Positions 53,100-62,269 of a stretch of DNA of 64,000 nucleotides are shown here, piece by piece. Every line of letters begins with the position of its first letter. The stretch's first letter is position 1. The stretch is taken from contig CAYYIS010000015.1 in the NCBI GenBank assembly GCA_964470965.1, forward strand, positions 30,975-94,974, read 5' to 3'. A program made the translations under genes and the position numbers. The notes under the pieces are model-generated. The model searched no databases and was not told the DNA's origin. It saw only the letters and a list, made by a program, of their open reading frames with translations. Origin of the DNA: CAYYIS01 sp964470965. GTDB taxonomy: Bacteria; JAAXHH01; JABIQT01.

Positions 53100-53370
53100 T
53101 AATAGGGACAAACATATTTTTGGCGGAACGGCTCAAGGAAGCAAACCTTAAAATCGACGTCTTCAGAAATGATATTCCGGAAGTGTTTCCATCGATCGGT
53201 CCAGCCCGTATCAACGTGCTCGAATAAGGCCGTATGATCCAGCTCGGTGACCATGATACTTTGATGAAAAAAATGGAGTGTACCGACACTATTCCCAAAT
53301 TCAGTTGCGAAGTCGGTATGTGAAAAACTCAATAAGGATGGTTTCAAAAGGGGCATAAGGATCTCCTGCC
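53100..53370. other. Short gene-free stretch with a possible gene remnant
   Basis: Between two PhyH genes lie 271 bases. A 35-codon frame (53120-53224, stop at 53225) reads like the end of a protein (LAERLKEANLKIDVFRND, then a PSIGPARINVLE end) but has no good start and no family I know. It may be a decayed gene end. An AAGGA site near 53356 belongs to the next gene. Confidence 0.35.
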
Positions 53371-54162
53371 ATGAAAAATGAACTAACCGAAACTCAAATA
53401 ACCTCCTACCGGGAGAAAGGATTTTTACTGATCGATGATTTCCTGGGCCAGGATGAGATTAAAGACTGGCGCTGTGCGGTGGATGAGGCGATGGAACAAC
53501 GGGCCGGTCGGCGGCTGCCGTACGATAAGCACGGAACTGTTACTGCGGGTAACGAGCATGTATTCACCCAAAGGGTTAACCTATGGATGTCCCATTCCGG
53601 TGTCAGGGAGCTGATGCTGGATGCCCGGATCGGGAAGATGGCTACCCAGCTGGAGGGTGTGGACGGCATCCGCATCTGGCATGATCAGGCCCTGGTAAAA
53701 GGGGCTTGGGGAGACCCGACCGCCTGGCACCAGGACAACACCAAATGGTCGTTCTCTTCCGAACACGCCATCACCATCTGGATTGCACTGGACCAGGTAA
53801 CTTTGCAGAACGGTTGTATGTTCTTCCTGCCCGGTACCCATCGCAGAAGGCTGGAGCAGGATTTTCCAACCGCAGTGAATGTAGGGACTCTATTCAAAAC
53901 TTTTCCGGAGCTGGCTGACATAGAGCCCACTCCGGCTGTGCTGCCTGCCGGCGGATGCTCATTTCACAACGGACTGATGGTCCATGCCGCCCACGCGAAC
54001 ATGTCTCCCAGGTCACGGCGTGCCATGACCTGCGCCTTCATGCCGGACGGCAGTACCTACAACGGGCGGCGGAACGTGCTGCCAGAAGAAATCGCGGCAT
54101 CGCTGAACATTGGTGATGTGCTGGATAATAATGAACAGAACCCTTTAATTTATCATTCCTGA
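53371..54162 (+). CDS. PhyH-family Fe(II)/2-oxoglutarate oxygenase
   Basis: The protein has 263 residues. The metal triad is intact: H120-Q-D122 in AWHQDNTKW and distal H205 in GLMVHAAHAN, with the arginine pair in SPRSRRAMTCAF for 2-oxoglutarate. IWIALDQVTLQNGCMFFLPGTHRR is typical of this group. No signal peptide. A sialidase-like gene follows after 22 bases. Confidence 0.93.
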   Translation: MKNELTETQITSYREKGFLLIDDFLGQDEIKDWRCAVDEAMEQRAGRRLPYDKHGTVTAGNEHVFTQRVNLWMSHSGVRELMLDARIGKMATQLEGVDGIRIWHDQALVKGAWGDPTAWHQDNTKWSFSSEHAITIWIALDQVTLQNGCMFFLPGTHRRRLEQDFPTAVNVGTLFKTFPELADIEPTPAVLPAGGCSFHNGLMVHAAHANMSPRSRRAMTCAFMPDGSTYNGRRNVLPEEIAASLNIGDVLDNNEQNPLIYHS

Positions 54163-54184
54163 CAAACCCATCTGAGGATTCTTT

Positions 54185-55264
54185 ATGAGTTGGAAGGTAA
54201 TCGAACACATCACTATCTATCGAGAACGTGGGTTATACAGCGCGCATCCGACACTGGTCCGTTCGGCGACCGGCGATCTGCTCACGTTTTTCCACCGTTC
54301 CCCGGACCATCAGTATTCCCGGCACAGTCACCCGCTGTTTGACGTGCGTATGTGCCGGTCGTCCGACGGTGGGCAAACGTGGTCGTCCCCGGGGTATGTG
54401 ACTTCTGATCCTCTGGGCGGTATCCTTGATTTCGGCACACATACCCTGGAAGACGGCTCTCTCTTTCTGCACGCCTCCACAGTTGAATTGAAACCCGACA
54501 AGACATATCCTCAATCCGCCTGGAGCTCATATCCCGGTATCCCTTTCTGGATTCGTTCGCGAGACCATGGAAATTCATGGACGGCCCCGGTTCGTTTTCC
54601 TATGCTGCCGGATGCCGTCTGGGGCAATCCAGCCTCGCATTCAGGGGTTTGCCGAAGCAGCCTACTCCAGATGTCCGACGGCCGCCTTCTCATGCCTTCA
54701 AAAGCGACGGAAGATCCGGACGGCAAGATGCCGTTCTTCGGGATGATGCGGGTCTCAGAAGATTTCGGGGAGACGTGGTCTTATGGTGGTCGGGTCGTCA
54801 AGGATCCGGTCGCTCATTTCAGTGAGCCCGCCATTCACAGGACTCCTTCCGGACGTATCATTGTGCTGTTCCGATGCCACCCCCATCCGGGTGCAACCGC
54901 CTCGGATGTACACCTGGCTGTTGTAGAATCTCTTGATGGCGGTGATACCTGGAGTCCGTGGCGGCCTACCTCTATCATGGGATGTCCGGGCCATATGCTT
55001 GGACTCAAAGACGGGCGTATCCTGGTGACTGTAGGTACCCGTTGGGAAGGACAACGGGGATGCCTGGGCCGTGTGCTCGATCCGGAAGGAACGGATATGG
55101 AAATGGCTCCCGATGTTGTGATTCGATCCGACTCCCATGATCCGGACTGCGGGTACCCCTGGGCCGTAGAACTCGAAGATGGACGCGTGTTGGTGGTCTA
55201 TTATTATGTCTATCAAGATGGAGTCCGGGGCATCGAAGGAACGGTTATAGAGGAGGCGGGTTAG
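54185..55264 (+). CDS. Sialidase/BNR-repeat protein
   Basis: The protein has 359 residues. Four Asp-box motifs lie at 59-66 (SSDGGQTW), 125-132 (SRDHGNSW), 191-198 (SEDFGETW) and 249-256 (SLDGGDTW), in a six-bladed propeller. R23-type and other arginine positions of a sialidase active site could not be fixed by eye. No signal peptide, unlike secreted neuraminidases. It may be an intracellular exo-glycosidase or a related propeller of unknown activity. The ATG follows GAGGATTCTTT, 22 bases after the PhyH stop. Confidence 0.85.
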   Translation: MSWKVIEHITIYRERGLYSAHPTLVRSATGDLLTFFHRSPDHQYSRHSHPLFDVRMCRSSDGGQTWSSPGYVTSDPLGGILDFGTHTLEDGSLFLHASTVELKPDKTYPQSAWSSYPGIPFWIRSRDHGNSWTAPVRFPMLPDAVWGNPASHSGVCRSSLLQMSDGRLLMPSKATEDPDGKMPFFGMMRVSEDFGETWSYGGRVVKDPVAHFSEPAIHRTPSGRIIVLFRCHPHPGATASDVHLAVVESLDGGDTWSPWRPTSIMGCPGHMLGLKDGRILVTVGTRWEGQRGCLGRVLDPEGTDMEMAPDVVIRSDSHDPDCGYPWAVELEDGRVLVVYYYVYQDGVRGIEGTVIEEAG

Positions 55265-55270
55265 AACGCG

Positions 55271-56149
55271 ATGAAAAACACTTCAAGCCGCACGGCCGAA
55301 AGCGCCGCCGCCGGCCGTGCGGCCCATTTCCTTTACGAATCACCTGTCATTTTCGAGGATCCCTACGCCCTCTCATTGACCAGCCCTTTATGGCGCGTGG
55401 TCATAAAAAATGGCATTCTGTCCCGATTGATTTTCACGAAGCAGACCGGATTCCTCCGATCGGTAGGCGCACACGTTTTGGCCCGGAGCCGGTATGCAGA
55501 AGATCTGTTACTCAAGGCCGTAAAAAACGGTGCCACGCAGTACGTGATGATCGGCGCCGGTCTGGATTCTTTTGCCTTGCGGCGGGACGATCTGTCCCAC
55601 TGTCTTACCGTTTATGAACTCGATCATCCGGTCACCCAGAGCGTAAAGCTTAAGCGGTTGCGGAAGTTGGGGTATGAGCTCCCGAATAATGTAGAATTCA
55701 TCCCTATCGACTGCGAGCGGGAATCGGTGGGGGATGTTCTGGCGTCATCGTCTTTTTCACCAAATGACCGCACCTTCTTTTCCTGCCTTGGCACCACATA
55801 CTATTTGACAAGTGACGCGGTTCTTAAGACACTGCAATCGATAGGTGCCCATTCTGTTCCGGGCAGTGAGATCGTATTCGACTATGGCCTTCCGGAGCGA
55901 ATGCTGGACCGTACGGACCGGAGAATCTGGCGAACCATCGAACGGGCAGGCTATCATTGTGGCGAACCGATTCTGTCTTCGTTTACACCGGACGAAGTGG
56001 AGCAGACCCTCTTGGATCTGGGGTTCGAAATGCGGGAGAACCTTTCGCCGGGTGAACAGAAAAGGAGATACTTTTCTACACATGATCCGACACCACTCGC
56101 TAGCTACTTTGCACATGCACACATCACTCAACAGGAGGCTTGTTCATGA
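55271..56149 (+). CDS. SAM-dependent methyltransferase, TIGR00027/LCMT-like family
   Basis: The protein has 292 residues. SRTAESAAAGRAAHFLYESP and FEDPYAL at the start, YVMIGAGLDSFALR (SAM motif, about 91-104) and VYELDHPVTQSVK are typical of the TIGR00027 family, which includes leucine-carboxyl-methyltransferase relatives and polyketide O-methyltransferases. It probably methylates a carboxyl or hydroxyl group. It overlaps the carboxypeptidase gene by 4 bases (ATGA), so the two are coupled. Confidence 0.88.
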   Translation: MKNTSSRTAESAAAGRAAHFLYESPVIFEDPYALSLTSPLWRVVIKNGILSRLIFTKQTGFLRSVGAHVLARSRYAEDLLLKAVKNGATQYVMIGAGLDSFALRRDDLSHCLTVYELDHPVTQSVKLKRLRKLGYELPNNVEFIPIDCERESVGDVLASSSFSPNDRTFFSCLGTTYYLTSDAVLKTLQSIGAHSVPGSEIVFDYGLPERMLDRTDRRIWRTIERAGYHCGEPILSSFTPDEVEQTLLDLGFEMRENLSPGEQKRRYFSTHDPTPLASYFAHAHITQQEACS

Positions 56150-58860
56150 ATTGTTTCCGAAGCTATGCCGTAATGATCTTGTTTGTAATCGGCCTGACAC
56201 ACACGTGTTCGGCCAATGCTCAGACCTCGTTTGAGCATTGGCCGGGAACTCAGTATAATCCTGCCGTGCCGACTATGGAGCAGAAACTCGGCTATCGACC
56301 CGGTGACCGAATATCCTCGCATGCGGAATTGATGTCCTATCTGGAGGCACTGGAGAAGGCTGTTCCCGATCAAATGAAGATTGTCGAATACGCCCGAAGC
56401 TGGGAAGGGCGCAAGCTGGTGTATGCCTTCGTGGGATCACCGGAGAATATTGGCCGTCTTGACGGCATCAGCGAGGATATGCAGCGCCTGGCCGACCCGA
56501 GACAGACCTCACAGGCAGAGGCCAACAGCCTTATAGAGACCGTGCCCGCTATCGTGTGCTTGAGCTATGGCGTACACGGCAACGAGATTTCTTCCCCCGA
56601 TGCAGCGCTCATGACGGCCTATCATCTTCTCGCGGCGCAGAACGATCCGGTGGTGCAGAAAATTCTGGCCAACACCGTTGTTATGATCGATCCCACACAG
56701 AATCCGGACGGTCGGGATCGGTTCGTCCACAACTTCGCGATTGCGGAAGGTCTCGAGCCGGATGCGAGTCCCATGGCAGCAGAGCACAACGAACCGTGGC
56801 CCGGTGGACGTACTAACCACTACTATTTCGACCTGAATCGGGATTGGCTGGCACTTACGCAACCCGAAACCAGGGGGCGCGTCCGCGTGCTCCAGGAATA
56901 CTACCCCCTGGTCTTCGTCGACCTTCACGAAATGGGATCCAATTCCACTTACTATTTTGCGCCGGAGGCCGTGCCGTATAATCCGCACCTGGCCCAGGAC
57001 CAACGTGCCAGCTTGGAGTTGTTCGGTCGCAACAACGCCAAATGGTTCGACCAATTCGGATTTTCTTATTTCACTCGTGAGGTGTTCGATGCCTTCTATC
57101 CAGGTTATGGTGCCTCATGGCCGTCCTACTACGGCAGCGTAGCCATGACATATGAGCAGGCGTCCGCCCGCGGACTGCTCGTGCGCCGAAGCGACGGTAC
57201 CACTATGCATTTCCGTGACACCGTACAACACCATTTCGTAGCGTCCATATCGACTGCGGAGACGGCTGCCGACAACCGTGGTAAGCTCCTGAAGGATTTT
57301 TACGACTACCGGCAGAGCGCGATCCGTGAAGGGCAGACCGAATCCATCAAAGCTTACATTCTTCCAAGAACCGGTAACACATCGGCCGTTGATAAGCTTG
57401 TGGCTGTCCTCAACATGCACGGTGTCGAGATACAGCGGGCCACCACGGCATTTCGCGCCGATGGACAACAGTATGATATCGGAACCTACGTCGTTTCCCT
57501 CGCCCAGCCGGCGAAGCGCCTGATCCGTACCGTACTGGACAAAAATGTACCCATGGACGCTGATTTCACCGCGGAGCAGGAACGTCGCCGCAGCAAAAAT
57601 CTTGGCGATCAGATTTACGATGTAACCGCCTGGTCGCTTCCGCTTATGTGGAACGTCGCCTGTATCCCCTCTCCAGAATCTGTCAGGGGAAGCTTCGATG
57701 CCGTGGAACCCGCCCTGATCCCGCCCGGCCGTGTCATCGGAAACGATGCCGCGGTTGCGTATCTGGTGCCCTGGGGAACCCAGGCGGCGGGGCGGCTTCT
57801 GGCTGCGGGTCTTCGAGAAGGTCTGCGTATTCACAGTTCGGACAAGGCTTTTGCCCAGAACATGCGCACCTATCCTTCCGGCACGCTGATCTTCAAAGTC
57901 AAAGAGAATACCCCTGAGATCCACGATATCCTCACCCGCCTGGCGGAATCAACCGGCGCAGAGATTTACGCGACGGACACCGGCTGGATCGATGACGGCC
58001 CGAATTTCGGCAGCGGCAATGTGGCGTTCATGCGGCGCCCGAAAATCGCTATCGCATGGGACCGGCCGACAGGTTCCAATAGCGCCGGTTCAACCCGGTT
58101 CGTTATCGAGCGCCAGTTCGGATATCCGGTGACCCCGATTCGTACGCGGCAACTGGGCACCACCGATTTGAGCGGGTACCATGTTCTGATACTCCCGGGT
58201 GGTGGATTCGGCGGCGGCGGTTATGCCGGTGTCTTAGGGGACAACGGCGTTAAGAATCTTAAGGATTGGGTCCGGAAAGGCGGTACCCTGATCGGCTTGG
58301 GCAGTGCCACTGTTTCATTCATGGCTTCGGAAAAAACAGGTCTGCTGGCGATTTTTCGGGAGGATGCCGCTGTCGAAGGAGAAGATAAGAAAAACGAGGC
58401 AAAACCGACCAACGGCCGCGTGGATGGAAGGCTGATCGCATCCGAAGCGGATTACCAGGATGCTATAAAAGCAGCGGCTGAAGCACCGGATGCAGCACAG
58501 GGCATTCTGGCAAAAGTGAATCTGGATCCGGACCATTGGCTTGCTGTAGGCATGGACAGAACCGTGAATGCCCTGGTCAGCGGTAATGCAATCTTCACTC
58601 CCATTACCATCGATAATGGCCGAAACCCCGCCGTTTATGCAGGACCGGAAGACCTCCTGCAAAGTGGGTATTTGTGGGAAGAAAATCGTCTGCAACTTGC
58701 CTATAAGCCGCTTGTGGTCGTCCAGGACCATGGTCGTGGTATGGCGGTCGGATTCACGGCCGATCCAAACTACCGGGCCTACATGGATGGTTTGAATATT
58801 CTGTTCCTGAACGCTCTGTTTCGCGGACCGGCTCATGCCAATCCGCAGGTGACGGAATAA
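56146..58860 (+). CDS. Exported M14 zinc carboxypeptidase with long C-terminal domain
   Basis: The protein has 904 residues. The ATG at 56146 lies in ATGA with the preceding stop, behind ACAGGAGG. A signal peptide covers about 1-25 (ending ANAQ). The peptidase domain (about 45-330) holds Zn ligands H144 and E147 in VHGNEIS and H261 in VDLHEMG, with NPDGRDRF for substrate binding and YYFDLNRDW. The C-terminal 500 residues include a glutamine-amidotransferase-like fold region (YHVLILPGGGFGGGG, WVRKGGTLIGLG). It digests peptides outside the cytoplasm, in line with the exported dipeptidyl peptidase at 8050. Confidence 0.93.
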   Translation: MNCFRSYAVMILFVIGLTHTCSANAQTSFEHWPGTQYNPAVPTMEQKLGYRPGDRISSHAELMSYLEALEKAVPDQMKIVEYARSWEGRKLVYAFVGSPENIGRLDGISEDMQRLADPRQTSQAEANSLIETVPAIVCLSYGVHGNEISSPDAALMTAYHLLAAQNDPVVQKILANTVVMIDPTQNPDGRDRFVHNFAIAEGLEPDASPMAAEHNEPWPGGRTNHYYFDLNRDWLALTQPETRGRVRVLQEYYPLVFVDLHEMGSNSTYYFAPEAVPYNPHLAQDQRASLELFGRNNAKWFDQFGFSYFTREVFDAFYPGYGASWPSYYGSVAMTYEQASARGLLVRRSDGTTMHFRDTVQHHFVASISTAETAADNRGKLLKDFYDYRQSAIREGQTESIKAYILPRTGNTSAVDKLVAVLNMHGVEIQRATTAFRADGQQYDIGTYVVSLAQPAKRLIRTVLDKNVPMDADFTAEQERRRSKNLGDQIYDVTAWSLPLMWNVACIPSPESVRGSFDAVEPALIPPGRVIGNDAAVAYLVPWGTQAAGRLLAAGLREGLRIHSSDKAFAQNMRTYPSGTLIFKVKENTPEIHDILTRLAESTGAEIYATDTGWIDDGPNFGSGNVAFMRRPKIAIAWDRPTGSNSAGSTRFVIERQFGYPVTPIRTRQLGTTDLSGYHVLILPGGGFGGGGYAGVLGDNGVKNLKDWVRKGGTLIGLGSATVSFMASEKTGLLAIFREDAAVEGEDKKNEAKPTNGRVDGRLIASEADYQDAIKAAAEAPDAAQGILAKVNLDPDHWLAVGMDRTVNALVSGNAIFTPITIDNGRNPAVYAGPEDLLQSGYLWEENRLQLAYKPLVVVQDHGRGMAVGFTADPNYRAYMDGLNILFLNALFRGPAHANPQVTE

Positions 58861-58864
58861 GGAG

Positions 58865-60427
58865 ATGGCAAAACTCAAAAACGTAAATACCACCGATATC
58901 CAGGATGCGATCGCACTCGGCTGCCGGACCATGTCCAACGTGTTTAACGCGGATGACAATGACATACCGTTCTTCGGTTCAACGGTCTTACCGGAAGCAA
59001 GATTGAGTTTCAGCTCGGGCGCATCGGAGTCACATGTGCCCGGGCGGCATCTGAATGCCCTGCTGAACGCAGAAGATGCGGTGGGTTTGGAGATCGACGA
59101 GCGGGCGATTGAAAAGCATAAGCGGGCCGCCTTTTTTTCGTTCAGAGGCCCAGTCCCGTTGCCGCTCAATAGACAGACCCTCGATGGTCCACTCGTTAAT
59201 TTCCATGTACACAACGTCCGTGAAGGGTTTCATGCCCTCTATGCTCTTGTGGCGTACAGGCATTCAGAAGAGGCCCGAGAGCTGGCGGAAAGTTCGATCG
59301 ACGCGATTTTAGAGTTCTGGGATGACGAGACCGGTTGGGATACCGGAACGCTTGAAGCGCGTTACGGATTGAAGGTGTTCGATCAGATGTTCGTCCCCGG
59401 AGTAGGCCGGGCGATAGGGCCACTGGTAAAATACTTTAAAGCGACGGGCTATGCACCGGCCCTGCATCTCGCCGCCGTGCTGAAAGAAAAGGCGATACGT
59501 GATGTTTTCCTAGAGAGCGGCGCCTACGATGGCAATGTCTTCGGAACGCACACCCATTCCACCACCTGTGTCATGTCATCTCTTGCCCAGCTCGCCGATC
59601 TCACTCATGACGCGGGGTTGATGGTCCGGGTAAAGGCGTTCTACGACAGGGGATTGTGGGACATCCGGGATTTGCTGGGTTGGGTAATCGAGGGAAACCG
59701 GACCGATGCTTCCCCGGATCGGGGAGAGGTGAATAATTCGGGTGATATTATCGAAACGGCATTGATCCTAGGGAAATGGGGTTACACGGACTACTACCAG
59801 GATGCGGAAAGGATCATTCGTGGACACGTGCTTCCCTCCCAGTTGCGGGATGCGTCGTTTATCACGGACCCGCCAAACCCGGAGCGGGAAGACGGTAAAC
59901 ATAATGTAGCCGACCGGCACCTCGGCGCTTTCGGGTTCCCGGCTCCTTACGGCCACGCACCGAAAGAGCTGGATCAAGTCAGCTTCAATATGGATATCGT
60001 GGGAGGGGCAGTGGGGTCTCTCTGCGAAGTTTATCGCAATATTGTTACTTCAGATGAGACCGGTTATCGTGTAAACCTGCTGTTCGACCATGAAACACCG
60101 GAAGTGTCTGTTTCTTCTCCATATACGCATGGTCAACTCAGTGTCTACGTCCGGCGCCCAGGTCCCCTGTGGGTCAGGTTGCCGGACTGGATCGATGCCG
60201 GCGAGATCAGGATTTCGGGATACGACGGAGAGCCGGACGTGGTCAGCGGCTATCTGTTTTTTGCGAGACCTCCACAAAATAGAGAGATTCGGTTTGACCT
60301 GCCGTTAAAGGAACAGGTGGTACTGCTCGAACACAGAACCCGAAGCATAAAAACCCTGCTTAGGGGCGATTCAGTAATCGCAATGGACAACCCCGGTGTT
60401 GAGTTGACGTTTTTTGATCCACTATAA
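58865..60427 (+). CDS. Uncharacterised alpha-barrel protein, glycoside-hydrolase-127-like ends
   Basis: The protein has 520 residues. The mostly helical body (about 60-400) suggests an (alpha/alpha)6 barrel with conserved NFHVHNVREGFHALYALVAY, FGTHTHSTTCVMSSLAQLADL and NNSGDIIETALILGKWGY. The C-terminal beta part (about 405-520: LSVYVRRPGPLWVRLPDW) resembles the tail of GH127 beta-L-arabinofuranosidases. The Cys-Cys metal pair of GH127 is missing, so it is not a normal member. No signal peptide. The spacing (4 bases after the carboxypeptidase, 12 before Ldh) puts it in the operon. A glycosidase or lyase role is only a guess. Confidence 0.5.
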   Translation: MAKLKNVNTTDIQDAIALGCRTMSNVFNADDNDIPFFGSTVLPEARLSFSSGASESHVPGRHLNALLNAEDAVGLEIDERAIEKHKRAAFFSFRGPVPLPLNRQTLDGPLVNFHVHNVREGFHALYALVAYRHSEEARELAESSIDAILEFWDDETGWDTGTLEARYGLKVFDQMFVPGVGRAIGPLVKYFKATGYAPALHLAAVLKEKAIRDVFLESGAYDGNVFGTHTHSTTCVMSSLAQLADLTHDAGLMVRVKAFYDRGLWDIRDLLGWVIEGNRTDASPDRGEVNNSGDIIETALILGKWGYTDYYQDAERIIRGHVLPSQLRDASFITDPPNPEREDGKHNVADRHLGAFGFPAPYGHAPKELDQVSFNMDIVGGAVGSLCEVYRNIVTSDETGYRVNLLFDHETPEVSVSSPYTHGQLSVYVRRPGPLWVRLPDWIDAGEIRISGYDGEPDVVSGYLFFARPPQNREIRFDLPLKEQVVLLEHRTRSIKTLLRGDSVIAMDNPGVELTFFDPL

Positions 60428-60439
60428 GAAGGCCCAACT

Positions 60440-61462
60440 ATGAATTTGCCCATGCGCAATACACCTCCGGACCATGGTATCCGGGTACCTTTACCGGTTC
60501 TGCAGCAACTTGTCATGGACTTGTTCCTGAAGGCCGGAATGCCTGTTTCTGATGCACACCGGATGGGGTTCTTGCTTTCGCACACTGATTTGCGATGCGT
60601 ATACAGCCACGGAACCCGACAGACAGCCGGTTACATCCGGAAAATCCAGGAAGGGGAGGTCAATCCCCGTCCTGAAATAACTACCGTGAAAATATCGGCA
60701 AACACGGTCGTACTTGACGGGGATGGCGGGATGGGTTACCTGCCAAGCTACCGGGGGGCAGAGATGGCGCTAGGTATGGCTAAGGAAGATGGCGTCGGTG
60801 TTGCCACTACCCGTAACCACTTCCATTTCGGCGCCGCCGGGAATTATTCCCGCATGGCTCTTCCCCATGGCTATATCGGGATCGCTATTTCTTCGCACCG
60901 TTATCCCATGGAGCCGGATAAAAGTATTCTCGGCGCAAGTGGCGGATCTCCCATGAGTATCGCGATTCCGGCGAAAAAACAACCTCCGATTGTGCTCGAT
61001 ATGAGCGCTAACGTTATGCCGGTCGGCGCACAGGAAGAATTGTTCGATCGGTTTTCCGCTGCTTTCATGAAGTCCCTTGGACTGGGGGTCGTGTTTCAGG
61101 CGCTGGGAGGGATTCTCCCCGGCATTTGGAAGCCTGAATTTCAATCGCACCAGTCACGGTGGAAATCCAACCAGGGGGCATTCATTGTAATGCTCAATAT
61201 CGAGGACTTTCGGTCACTGGATGGTTTCCTGTCGGATATGGACGACTTCATAGGGAAGGCCCGGTTAATGAAACCCGTGCCCGGCATGCCTACCGCAGAG
61301 CTTCCGGGGGGCTTGGAATGGCAGTGGGAACGGGAGAACAGGGACTTGGGTATCCCGATCAGCGACGAACATCGAAGGGCACTGGAAGAAATATCCGAAG
61401 AATTCGGAATCAACACACCCTTCGAACAATATGAGAATACCAGGTTTTCGAACACCGGTTAA
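60440..61462 (+). CDS. Ldh-family (malate/L-lactate dehydrogenase type) NAD(P) oxidoreductase
   Basis: The protein has 340 residues, the PF02615 family length. SHGTRQTAGYI (H57) and VVLDGDGGMGYLPSYRGAEMA are followed by RNHFHFGAAGNYSRMA, with the family's active-site histidines, and VLDMSANVMPVG. It oxidises a 2-hydroxy acid such as malate, ureidoglycolate or sulfolactate with NAD(P). Its stop ends one base before the stop of the convergent PhyH gene at 61464. The second Ldh copy is at 62270 on the other strand. Confidence 0.92.
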   Translation: MNLPMRNTPPDHGIRVPLPVLQQLVMDLFLKAGMPVSDAHRMGFLLSHTDLRCVYSHGTRQTAGYIRKIQEGEVNPRPEITTVKISANTVVLDGDGGMGYLPSYRGAEMALGMAKEDGVGVATTRNHFHFGAAGNYSRMALPHGYIGIAISSHRYPMEPDKSILGASGGSPMSIAIPAKKQPPIVLDMSANVMPVGAQEELFDRFSAAFMKSLGLGVVFQALGGILPGIWKPEFQSHQSRWKSNQGAFIVMLNIEDFRSLDGFLSDMDDFIGKARLMKPVPGMPTAELPGGLEWQWERENRDLGIPISDEHRRALEEISEEFGINTPFEQYENTRFSNTG

Positions 61463-61463
61463 T

Positions 61464-62252
61464 CTATCCTGCTTCCGCGGGCGCATACTCCGGGAATACC
61501 TTTGGATATCTCTGGTCACTTGTCAATTGTGTCGTTTCTGCATCGATGTAACACACACTGAAAGCCCTTCTTGGCCGATTGGTTTGGTTCGTCTCCGAAC
61601 GGTGTAACGTCCAATTATTCAGGATAACTACCTCTCCGGGTTCCATTTCAAGGTGCAGTCGCTTCTCTTCGGGCGCATGCTCTGCGATTTCCTCTGGTGA
61701 GAGCAGGTCGCCTTTCTCAGGAATAATACGGTGATGTGTACCGGGGATAATCTGCAGACATCCGTTTTCGATACGGGTTTGATCCAGTGCAGTCCAGATC
61801 GTGACCCTTGGTGGTATCGACAACTTCCAGCCGCCGGCGCCGTCCTGGTGCCAGTCTATGGTGACGCCCTGATCGGCGGGCTTGTTAAAGAACATCGCGC
61901 GGAAAACGGAGATGTGCTCACCGATGATCTTACGGGTTGTGTCCCTGAAGAGCCGGTTCTGTAAATAGGCCAGAAACAAGGGGTCCTGTTCAAGGTCCTG
62001 TATCTTACGGTATTTTAATGAAGACGCCTTGAATGTTTTAGACTGCCTGGCCAGTTCAGGTTTTCCTGCAGAAGGACACAGCTGCATCAGCATGTTTCCG
62101 TACCGGATCTTCCCCAGCATAATGTCATCGATCCGCTGACACAACGCCTCTATTTCCCGCGGGGGTACCACATGCCCGATGCGCACGTATCCGTTTTCCT
62201 GATATGCTTTCAGCTCCTCTTCGGTAAGCTCGGGACCGTGTAACATTGTCAT
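61464..62252 (-). CDS. PhyH-family Fe(II)/2-oxoglutarate oxygenase
   Basis: The protein has about 262 residues. Starts at 62279, 62273 (ATGA with the Ldh stop), 62252 and 62246 are possible; GGAG lies just before 62252 and 62246. The metal triad is intact: H135-Q-D137 in DWHQDGAGGW, and the distal histidine in WTLHRSETNQTNRPRR with the arginines for 2-oxoglutarate. CLQIIPGTHHRI is the middle strand. It is the last gene of the PhyH-Ldh-PhyH operon. Confidence 0.9.
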   Translation of the reverse strand: MTMLHGPELTEEELKAYQENGYVRIGHVVPPREIEALCQRIDDIMLGKIRYGNMLMQLCPSAGKPELARQSKTFKASSLKYRKIQDLEQDPLFLAYLQNRLFRDTTRKIIGEHISVFRAMFFNKPADQGVTIDWHQDGAGGWKLSIPPRVTIWTALDQTRIENGCLQIIPGTHHRIIPEKGDLLSPEEIAEHAPEEKRLHLEMEPGEVVILNNWTLHRSETNQTNRPRRAFSVCYIDAETTQLTSDQRYPKVFPEYAPAEAG

Positions 62253-62269
62253 GTCTCCAGGTGACGAAT

